Shown in pieces: positions 10,301 to 22,300 of a stretch of 64,000 nt of DNA. Under the pieces are notes generated by a model. The model did not search any database, had not been told where the DNA came from, and saw nothing but the letters and a program-made list of their open reading frames with translations. Position 1 is the stretch's first letter; the number at the start of each line of letters is the position of its first letter. The stretch comes from Mactra quadrangularis. Taxonomy: Eukaryota > Mollusca > Bivalvia > Venerida > Mactridae. A program made the position numbers and the translations under genes. The DNA lies in NCBI GenBank assembly GCA_025267735.1, contig CM046304.1:16678001-16742000 (forward strand), written 5' to 3'.

Positions 10301-13300
10301 TTTTATAGAGATCTGTGCATTGAGATACTACTTTGTACAGTAATTAAGAAAATAAAATTCAGCTTGGGTTGCTAGTTTAAGAGTATAATCCTATCATTGG
10401 GCAACAGGTTTTCAATATCATTAATTTTTGTTTTCATTGAATGAGTTAGCCACAGTGTTGTTACTGAAGAAAACAATTTATATTTCTGTCTCTGGACAAA
10501 ATGAACAAGCTAAACTGAGACAAGTATAAAAAGGTTAAGGTTTGTTTTTCCAAACAAGATCATCAATAATGTAAAATAAGAATATTTCAGATAAAACCAC
10601 ACAGAGTGGTGCTATTTTAATTTTAAGCTCTGTCACAAAAAAGTTTTCAAAATTCCCTGTATACAACCATATCTTATAGGAGACAATGGGAGATAAGAAA
10701 CACCACAAACTTTACTAAATGCCCATTTTTGATAAAATACTTATCAACCACATTCAAAGTTTACAATAATGATGGTATTGCTAGGTCTCTCAACTGTCAC
10801 AACAAGAACAATTTCACAGTAAAAGTGTGTAATAAAATGTTCCTCATCTAACAAGTATGAGATTCTGAAAGCATGTTTGGAGATAAAGTAGAACTGGATT
10901 ATCTAAGCAGTTAAATGTCTGCTAGCCAAGTCAATGTCCCCTTCTTACTCATGTAAGCTACAGACACAGTCACCTATTATCTAATCCTATTTCTCAAATA
11001 AATAGCGGTTGAATCACTCAATCACCATTAAATTATTCAAACTTTTGACAGTTGAGAAAGAATAGACTATAAAGTTATAGAATACAAGGAAAGATAAAAC
11101 ATTTGATGCAATAATCAAGATACAACAAATATACCTTATGACAGTACACAGCTATTTACATCTTTAGGTTGTTTACCACTACCTTGTAAATAACTGACTT
11201 TATTCAGCTTGCCATCAGAAAATGGAGGATATCTTATACTGTAAGCATTTAAACAGTAACAATCTATACCTACATCTATCTATATGCAGCCCAGGGCATA
11301 AGCCTCACGGGCAAGTTACATCATCACATTGTTTTTTTGGTTTTTGTTTTGTTTTTTAACGTCATATTCAACACATATTTAGGTCATATGTACAGCGACC
11401 AGATCTTCCTACTATAGGTTTCCTGGACACTTTTCTATTACCAGAGTACTAACTTACCCTGCCACGAGGCCAACAACTCATAACATTTTGTATAGGGTAT
11501 GACCTACCGTGACCGGGTTTCAACCCGCGATCTCCAGAATCGATATCAGACATGCTAACCACTACGCCACAGCCGTGGCTCATCACATTGTTAAATGAAC
11601 AGTTAATACATTTAAAAATGGTAAAAATGGATAAAAACATTTCTGATGTTTACCGTTAGCTTCTGTTGACAGGAATTAAATTTCTCAACAGATTTTGCAT
11701 GTATTAGGTCTGGGGGTAGCACATTTCATTCACGTCATAAAACTATTCTTAAATTGTTCATAGTTAGCACAAATTTCAATGTAAGATTCTGTATGGGTTC
11801 TGGTAATATAGTAGGTTGGATTTATGACGTAGTCTGGTAGTGTAACAGGTGACTGGTTATTCATGTATCATGTACCCATATCACCTTTTATAGTCAGTAG
11901 CATAAAGGCCAACTTATCAAGGCTGGGGTCATAGGTTCGATTCCTGGATAGGGCAAACTTTCTTGGAGTTTTGTCACGAAATAATTTCTAAATCATTTAA
12001 GGCATTTCATGGACAGAATTGAAACACTATTCCTGGGTTTAGAGCAAAACAGTCATAATTCACTATTTTCTTATGTTGAGTTACGACGATTTTGCACCAA
12101 ACCAGCGTATTGTGACTAAAGTGTTTTGTTCAGTCCTACATTTGTCAGTCACTGACAAAAGTACATGTATGCGCCTAAAAACTGGTTAATAGCTAAAGAT
12201 TTAGCCTTTCAAGGAATAGTGAGTAGGTTCATGGACCAATGACCGCCATTATATAACCTACATAATGGTGATGCTACAGAGTGAAACTCAATAAAATAAA
12301 TTGTATTAGTTATAGAATTTAAGAAAAAAAAAAGATTTTTTAGTTTATACGCATGTAATAAACTTTTCTGGATACAGTTCATTATAGTGCGTAAAGTTTG
12401 ACCCCGATCTGACCTTTCACATTTGCATCTAGTAATTATCTACACATATCCTGATGAAAATCAGTACCATGGCTATTCTTCACTTCACTTCAAATTTCAA
12501 TGCATAATGCTCACGGCCACGGTGTAATCGAGCATTAATACTACATTTGTATTCAATGTAATGAATATTCTTGCATAAATGTCAGGTCAGGGTCAAACTT
12601 TACGCACAATACCAGTACTGGCTTAACATTCCACAAGCAGCCATCAACTTCTCCCTCTTTAACCATTTACTGTTTGCGACATGAGTGAAAAGTAGCCATT
12701 TTTTTAACCTTAACATACTAGGGCTATTTCAAGATGATCTAATTTCATAACTAATTAACAGACAGATATGCAACTTGGCCAAGTCATTCCCTTGGTGACT
12801 GTCTTTCAGAAAATCCAAATTGACCCCGATCGCAGTAACCATGGCAACACTGGGGTAGAGCAAAAAGGTCAAACATGCAATTTTTTCCCCTCAGTTTCAG
12901 TCTACTATATATTATAGGGCTGACTGGGAGGTCACTTTTAGACCAGGAGGCCCTCACTGGTATGTACTATTTCTTAGTTAGATAACTAATACAATTTTAT
13001 ACTTGACCTGTTAACTCCTTCCATTTTTAATTTCTTCTCTAAACAAGCTCGTTTATGTGAGAAAGTATCAAATGAAAATTTTCCATGATAAGCACCCATA
13101 CCACTGTTTCCTACTCCACCGAATGGTAAGGTTGGAACTAAAATATACAAAAACATTAACAATTCATAGTAATTTGGTTATGAAGCAGAGGTATAATACA
13201 GGACTTGTACTCCCTTGCCTTCAAGCTAGCTTTTATGGCGACGTGGTAAGGTGTTTGCGTACGACTCGAGAGATCGTGGGTTTGAATCTCAGTTCCGACT

Positions 13301-16300
13301 GTGAATTTTTATCGGGTTACAGTTATACTTTACACCATCTATCAACACTTATAACGTACAGCTAAGTTCTGCTGTGCAGTTCTTCGTGGTCACTGAAAAT
13401 TATGCAGACTGCTGTCATTTGGGATCTCCTGACCTCACACAGGGGGTCACATTGAGATGACCTTTGTGTCAACCAATCAATGCATAGCTATCATCTATAC
13501 GAAACATTATTTAACGCATCATTATTTGTAATTTCTATTTTTAGATCGCGGTTTGTAAGCAAATTTGATGATGATGTTATTCACAGGCTGTGATTGGACA
13601 GTTCTTCGCAAACTGTGAGATGCAGATGAGATAAAAAACAATAATTGCATCATTAATGTTAATTGGTAAAGGTCAGCTGAATGTGACAGAGATTATAAAG
13701 TAGCCAGTTCCAAATTAAGCAAGGATGCGAGCAGATAAATCTAGATTTGGGTTTTAATCAGATTGGGTAGCACGGTAATTCCCTAAAAAAAAATGACCAG
13801 ATCTGTCTTGTAAATAATTTATATATTTATTTATACTGGGTTAAACATAGTGTCAACACATTCTGGTTATTTTTACAGCGTCCAACACATATATAATCAG
13901 TACTCATCTTCCCTTCCACAAGCCAGAAACTTCTCCATATACCTTATTAATGGAGGAAAATTGCCATTATTGTCAAATTTTAATGGAAGGATATAACCTT
14001 GCAGGGTGGGATTTGAACACCGTATCCCCCTTCGAGACACTAGATTTGAAAATCTCTGTGTGCTACCAAATGCGCTACCGACCCATGTTTCCTGTAAATA
14101 ATAAAAACAATACCAACCACCAGCATGTAGAAGACAATCATTGGATACAAATCCTCCTGATGAACAACTTTCAGCCATTTTATCAACTAATGATTGATTC
14201 TGTGAATATACATACATTGATAAGGGTTTCTCACTGAAATATAGCATTATTATATGAGATGAGATGATATAGATGGCTCTAAACACATTTGGCGCGTTGC
14301 CTAACGATTTCGCTATGTATCGCTATGAAAAAGCACTTTCTTGTAGCGCTTCTTCTTAGGAAACAGCTTGCTATTTACCAAACTCCCCGCAGCGGTTATC
14401 TCCCTTTATAAAATCTCTTGTGCTCATTGTTTTCGGGGCGATTTCAAACTAAATAAGTCTTTAATAAGTATAAAATCATTGCAAAAACATATGAATAAAT
14501 GAACAATTACAAATATTCATAGTTTTCAATTCATCTTTAGTCAGTCAAACATAAAAACAAAAATTGTTGGCAAACAGGAAGTTGCATTACTGCTGAGGCA
14601 GCCATTTTGATTTATTAAAGCGCTCTAGGGTAGCGAAGATTTTTTTCGCTACATAGCGAAATGAAGCGATATCTTGTAGCAAGTCGTTTCCTATGGTTTT
14701 GCTATGAAGCGATACCTACGAAAGGCTTAGGCAACGCGCCCATTGTTTCTGTGGTGTAGTTAAGTCAGATCATCTATTAAATTATATTTGTCTCAATTTT
14801 GGCCTTATGATATGATCACTATCATTATACGGATAAATGTACTTAATCTGTCACATTACATTGTTATTAGATATAGATCTGTACTTTTAAAAATAAAAAT
14901 TCACTTTAAAAGACTTTTAATTGTAACTCATTCTAAGAAATCCTGGAATTCCTGAATTTTGGGATTTCAGCATGTTTGTAATCTAAACAGTCTACATATA
15001 TCTGTATATGTTGGAAAAGAACCAATTCTCAGGTCACAAAAACTTGGTAGTTTGTTAATCTATCATACTGTAGTCATATTAGAGACAAAAACAGGGTAAA
15101 CTTATCAATTATCTATGACCCTAGATCTCTATATAAATTAATATACTATAATAAGTAAATATTTTACCCATCTAGGATATGTTGTATAGCCTCATCTTCA
15201 TTTTGTACAGGTACAATAGGTAATACTGGTCCAAATATCTGTAATCATATAATATATAAATATATATACATGTATACACTGCCCTCAAAAATATAATGGG
15301 GTCCAAAAGCTTCTTTAATCTTTACACATATTTTTATGTTTTAAAGGAATTGAAAGGCAAAAGCTCAACTTCATATTTCCTGATTTTGAATTATATTTTT
15401 TATTACCGTGAATGCAACAGACTAATTGTTATATAACTTGGCAAAATATTTCTTTATTTTCTCGTAATATTTGGGGTGTTTCCTAACTAGACCATCACGG
15501 GTCAGGTTAGCTAAAAATGGATTAGTGTTAAAATATGCATTTACTGATGAGAAGATACTAGAGCTTGCTATTGTGCAACATTAGTATAATTCTATTAAAA
15601 AGATATCCTAACGGCCTAAGAATGTTGAAAAAACAAGAAGCGACCAATGAAAATGTTTAATTTCAGCAAGTACAACATATAACAAATCTATAAATAGCTT
15701 GGTCATTCCCTCAGTATCTTACGTTCGTTTTTAACTATGTGTATGCCACATATTTTAATTCGTTCATTTGAATGTTGTAAGTGACAAATGTTATTAGTTT
15801 GTGATTTTTTACATTCTTAATACTGTTTTAAAGACTAAACTTGGTTCTATACTTTTGGCACAGTCATTTGCCTGTATATCTCTTTGAAGTATAATTTGAT
15901 ATACTTTATACATAGTTATTTAATTGAGTTTCCATGAATTGTTTATCACAATTTGCAACTGCCCACCATTAAATCCCTAATGTATAGGAGAAATGTCTGA
16001 ATTACTAACTAGGAACTCCATCGAGTCCTTAGTAAAACAGTTAAGAATCAAACCTGTAGACCCCCATCATAAATGTTCATGTAGCTTACTTTGTACATTT
16101 TATATACCATATTTCTACAAGTAAAACACACACTTTTTTACCTCCAAATCTAACTTCATTTTTTTGGTGCATGTTTACTAAGAAAAGAACGAAAATTTGC
16201 CATGTTGTTGTCAAAATCGGCAATTTTTGAAAATGGCGTATTTTGCCGAAAAATCAGCTGATTTTTCTTTTTTCCAATATTGCCCAAAAGTTTATTTCTT

Positions 16301-19300
16301 CAGATTTTGCTCCATTTTTTTAATGCGTGTTAAACACATGTGCGTGTTATACTCGTAAAAATATGGTACATATAATATAATCTATATTACCTCATCTTGC
16401 ATGATAGGATCACTAAAGTTGACATCAGTAAGTATTGTTGGAGATATATATCTCTGTGTTTCATCACTATCTCCTCCTATAGCAACTTTACCACTACCAG
16501 ACATTAGTTTCTTTACTCTCCTATATAACAATAATATCATATAAAATTTCTTAGAGACTTTTTTATAAGATTGAGCTGTTAAATCCCCCCTTCAAAAATC
16601 CAAAAGGAACTATAAAAACATAGTCTTCAAGGAGCCCAAAAGACTAATAAAAACATATTTAAGGACTTGCAAAACATAAAACTTATTGTTTTCAAAAAGA
16701 AAAGCGCCAAACTTTTCATGCTCATTAGATGGCAATAATATAAGAGCATTCTTAACTTGACCATTCGAGCTCCATAGCTTAGTAGGTAGAGCACAAGTCT
16801 ACTGATTGAGGGGTCTTAGGTCATTCCAAGATGGGCATACTTTCATGGAGCAAGGTCTTGATATAAATTCTACGACCATTCTCCCTACCACAGATTCCAA
16901 ATCATGTAGTACAGTTGTCAGTCACAGATAGAAGTATGCCTCTAGCAACTGGTTAACAGCTAAATCCAGAAATTTAGAGCCTTTTAAAAAATTGCTAACA
17001 TGTTTTGCGTAAGGCCACAACAACTTGATGATGTGTTCTATTGATTCCCTTGCATCTTAATTTTGACAGATTTTACAAAACATACTTTTTTATTTCCTCG
17101 CTCGCTCATAAAAATTTGTTCAAACCACTATATAAAGCAACAGAATTAAGATTTTTTTAATTTTCTTTCTTCGCTTGCTCATCCCTATTATTTTCCAGAA
17201 AAATCCATAAACACATGTGATCAATTTGTTGTGGCCTAAGATGACAAACAAAAGGAGCTATACATACTGGAAATGTCTATCATTTACAATTCTAGGATAA
17301 TCAGAAGATTTGGCTGGACCATCAGGATAGAATTCACCTAATGTAGACTTCATCTTATCGACTAAAGCATCCTGCAAAGTTAATATATATACAGAATTAT
17401 ATTACGCATGCTCGATTCAGAAATTCCGACTGTTAGAACTGAAAGAAATCCAATCGAGTGCATCCGAACTGTGTCCTGGCAGCGTTCTACCCATTCCATC
17501 GTAATAGGTGGTGTGAACGGAATCAGTCGTGGTTTATACTATACCCAAGATGGCAGCAGCATCACTACAAACATGCGAGCTTGATGTGTTGTAAGTGAAT
17601 GTAGTTAAAATTATACTTTTGCCCAATTGTTTACGAGAACAATTGAACTACTAGCTATGCAGGGTTCTGTCAAGGATGGGCCCTTGCGTCATTGCCACGT
17701 AAAAAAGCTGAATGTCGCATAATGAATCACACAGGTGCGCCATTGGCGCACCAAATTTCTGACAACGACGTTGCCGAAATTTGTATTCGTCAGCGTTTTT
17801 ATCTTTCAAAAACAATTTGAAAAGGCCAAATCTGATCGGTTGTTAACAGCACAATTATCCAATCAATAAGAATGCTTGATGAGTATCTATGATAAATGTT
17901 AGTTTTAAATTAAGTTAGTTTACATTAAATAATTAATAGTTCTACTTTTAAAAAGTAATGACGTTCTTTTGTAGTTCTTCATACTGGACACAAGAAAATT
18001 TCCAATTGTCCCCACTTTTTTAGAATAATGGGGCCATTGTCCCCAGTCAGTCAAATCCTTGGCAAAACCCTGGCTATGAATAAAGTAAGAAGCGAGAACA
18101 TTAGCGGTAACAACTTTCTTGCCTTACTGTAATGTATTACTTACATAGCGGCCGCAACAGCAGGTAAAATTTTATACCGCTGCAAATGAATAGTCTTTGA
18201 AATTCTCTTCCTAAGAACTGTCAAGAATTTTGTCAATTATTAGAAGTTTAGACACAATTACTATGATTCAGTTCCAACAACCAATTTCACTCGTTTGGCA
18301 GATTCTGTGGAAGAGTTGGAATTTGATTCTGGCACAGTTCCGACAGCCCAATCAAGCATGTCCATTAATAGAAGAAACCTCCACATTGATTTGTCCAAAA
18401 CTTGGATAAGAAATTAGGAGGGATAGGCAAGGGTTTTCAATCCTAGCCTTGGGCATAGGGCTTACAATTTCCAAAATGCAGCAAATAATGAAAATGTGAT
18501 TTAAAATCATTTTTAAGGTTTTCAAAACCTCTTTGTAAAAAAAATCTCAACCATAATCTCTACCCAATCCAAGAAAATTCAATAGCACCTGGATTCACAG
18601 TCAAATATTATAACTTTTTTACAAACTAAAAAACTAAACAAAGTAAGAAATTATAACCTATGGTTGAACATGTTAACAGTTGAAGTGTGGCTTGATAATC
18701 GGGGAAATTGATGTCAAGAGTTGACTGAATTGTGAAAATAGCATCTGAATCCCTCTCAAACATACAAATACCAAGACTAAACAACATAAGAAATAATAAC
18801 CAATGGTTGAACATTACATGAGTCAGCTGCCTGGCTAAGTAAGTTGGATGCATGCAAGTCTACTGATCGAGGGGTCGTGGGTTTGATACCCCGGCTGGGC
18901 ATATTTTCATGGAGCTTGGTCATGAAATTAATTCTAATGCCATTGTCCCTCCTACCAATGATTCTTAATCATCTAGGGCAGTTGCTAGTCACTGAGGAAA
19001 GTATGCGCCTAGTAGTTGGTTAACAGCTAAATTCAGAGACTAAGCCTTTTCTAGGAATGGTGAGTAGGTTTACTGACTGCTGTTATATATGTATGACCTT
19101 TACAATGTATTGCTAACTTGCTACAACGTTAAACCCAACAACAAAATTCACCTGAGTCTGTTTGGTACACATAATATAATCTGGTGCTATACAAGTTTGT
19201 CCAGCATTTGTGCATTTTCCCCACAATATTCTGTTAGCAACAATACTTAGATCTACGTTGTCATCAACATATACTGGACTGTAACATAAAAAAAAACATT

Positions 19301-22300
19301 GGTAAAATTTAAATTATAGTTAAAATTTAAATTAAAGTTAAAATTTTCAAATAATATATTTCATTATTTCAGCATGGTTTACATAAAACAACATGAAATA
19401 GTCCAAGTATTTTGAGGACGATTTAAAAAATATGGACCCAATGGCCCTCTAGGTCAAAATAATTGGGGGCAATCAAAACTTACAGTGGACAAAAAATAAC
19501 AGATGCATTTGCTTAGGGTGCTGGATAATCTGATTTATGAACACACAAGTTTTCAAAATTTAGTAGCAAAGACACAACTATACAAGCTAATTTTACAACA
19601 ACCAATCAAAATAACTTATACATTGTATAGGATTATGATGATTATGATTAAACCTCTGGCTTACATGTACATTGTATTCCAATATCGACATGGAATTAAA
19701 CTGGCTCGGATGTGCCACTTGGCACAGGAACACGATTTCACATGGGCCATTTTGATTTCTCAAGTGCAAATGGAGCAAATGTGAGTCTTCCATAAAAGAC
19801 TGAACTCATTATTTCAAACAACACTGATACCAATACCAAAGAGCACATGATGTAGTTCAGTTCTTAAAAGTCAAGAATCAATTAACAAAATTAAATGTCT
19901 TGTTGTCAATAATTAAAATCACAGTAGTCAGGAAGTAAAAGTGAAAATATCCAGTGATTCAAAATTTGATCTTTTTTTGTCAGTATATATTTTTGTATGT
20001 TTTGTTCAGAGTATAGCATTAAAAATTGACATTATCATAAAATGGTGTAACCAGCAACCCCTTAACGACACTAGATTGAAATCTAGAAATATTTATTGGA
20101 TTGGAATCTTGAAATATTTATAGATATTTACAACAAACCTTTTCCCTCCTAATTCCAATGTAACAGGTGTCAGATGTTCAGCTGCAGCTCTCATGATAAT
20201 TTTACCTACCATGGAATTACCAGTATAAAATATATAATCCCATCTTTCTTTTAATAGGGCTGTTGTTTCTGGAACACCTCCGCTTATACATTGTATACAT
20301 TCCTGTAAACAGAAACAAGGTCAAGGTCACAGTACAAACATAGATACAAGGCCAAGGTCACAGTACAAACATAGAAACAAGGTCAAGGCCACCAAACAAT
20401 GCCACAGTACAAACATAGAAACTAGGTCAAGGTCACAGTATGAACGAAGAAACAAGGTCAAGGTCACAGTACAAACAAAGAAACAAGATTCAATGTGACA
20501 AAACCAACATAGATACAAGGTTGAGGTCACATGTTAACATAGATAAAAGGTTGAGGTCACATGTTAACATAAACACAATATCAAGGTCAAAATATAAACA
20601 TAGAATCAAGGTCAAGGTCTTAGTACATACATAACACAATCATGAAGTTAGTCAGGCTATGCAAATTCTATTGGCAAGGTGGTGCAAATCAACATCTTGA
20701 AGCTAAATTTTCACAAAAATTTCGAAGTTGGCAAATGACTGATATGAAATTATCCCACAACCTTAAACTACTTACGCTGTCAAAATATTTTGGAATCAGT
20801 TCTTCTATCAGCTTAGCAGATGCTACTGCGACTTCTGAAGGTTTAAGTACAATGCAGTTACCTAGAATATAAAAGAAAGTAACTAATTAATATAAAACAA
20901 GAGCACTGCTAAACAAAGCAAAATATATCTGTTGATTAAACAATACTAATGCACTGCTCTTTGGCACAAATAGAAAATGAGAAAAGGATAATAACTTAAA
21001 AACTGCCCCAAAATGGAGTTAAAGTCTATAGAGCCGTGGAGCCTCTTATCCATGGTGATTCAATTATTTGTTTTACATTCTTTTTTTATTTTTGAGTTTA
21101 ACACTGTAGCAACAGATTGTATAGGTCATATTGTGGCCGTGAAGTTAACCAACTCACTGTCTGAAAAGGCTCAATCTCTGGATTAAGCTGTTAAACAGTT
21201 ACCAAGGGCATACTAATGTCAGTGACTGACAATTGTCCAACATGATTTAGAATCAGAGGTAGGAGGGAGAATGGCAGTAAGTATTATTTCAGGACTCCAG
21301 GACAGTATGTCCCTCCTGTAAAATTGAACATGACCCCTCAATCAGTACACTAGTGTGCTACCTACTGAATAAGCTGGGCGGGTCAAATAAAGATCATACA
21401 CATACATGAATATATTGATTGATAAAACATAATGTAGATATCAAACGTGATGACCATTGTTATATACAGTATAACCTCTGCAGAACCTCCATCAAGCCAC
21501 CCCACTAGCTCATTAGGTAGCATGCAAGTCTACTGATAGAGGGGTCGTTGGTTCGATTCCCGGGCGGGCATACTTTCGTGGAGCTTGGTCAAGAAATTTT
21601 TTCTACTGCCATTCTCCCTCCTACCAATGGTTTTTAATTATGTAGGGCAGTAGTTAGTCACTGACGAAAGTATGCGCTTAGTAGTTGGTTAACAGCTAAA
21701 TCCAGTGATTAAAGCTTTCCAGCAGGAGTGAGTAGGTTGACTGACTGCCGTTATATGACCTATACAATGTGTTGCTTCGGCATTAAACCCAACAAACAAA
21801 TAAAACCTTTGCAGAACCTCTGTCTACAGAGCAAAGCCTCCCTTCTAAAGGTGTTATTTTAATTGAAGTTAACCCCTGCAAAACAACAACCTTTGAGCAG
21901 CAACACATTTTAGTCCCTCCAAGTGGGTGTTGTTCAAGAGAGGTTGTACTGTATAGTGTACAAACACTATACTTGACCTTCAACTTTAATCATTATTATC
22001 ACATAAAGCAACTGTCTCACAGATATGTTGTTTTTTGAAAATTGAAAATTACTTGTCAGTATCTTAATTGCATTACGAAAATGAATACTTAATATTTTAA
22101 GGCAAAATGACCAATAGATAGTAAAACATATTAATAAACAGTCACAAAAATAACCGGGGTGGTTTTTATGCATAAAATTACCATATTTCTACTGTTGTAT
22201 TGTGCCTAAAGTTTGACCCCTATCTGACCTGTATGTAAGAATATTCATTACATTGAATACGAATGTAGTATTAATGCTCAATACTGATCAGAGTATATCG

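Larger units (their letters stand above)
7770..11135 (-). other. Interval between the two alternative ALDH3 ends
   Basis: Contains a mariner-like MITE, three hairpins and AT-rich sequence. It would be 3' UTR plus downstream DNA for form a, and intron for form b. Confidence 0.6.

Noticed and set aside
13057..13365. Plus-strand open frame opposite ALDH3 exon 12
   Set aside because: It is the antisense of a strongly conserved exon followed by a SINE head.
13950..14237. Plus-strand 95-codon frame
   Set aside because: Shadow of ALDH3 exon 11 and the adjacent SINE on the other strand.
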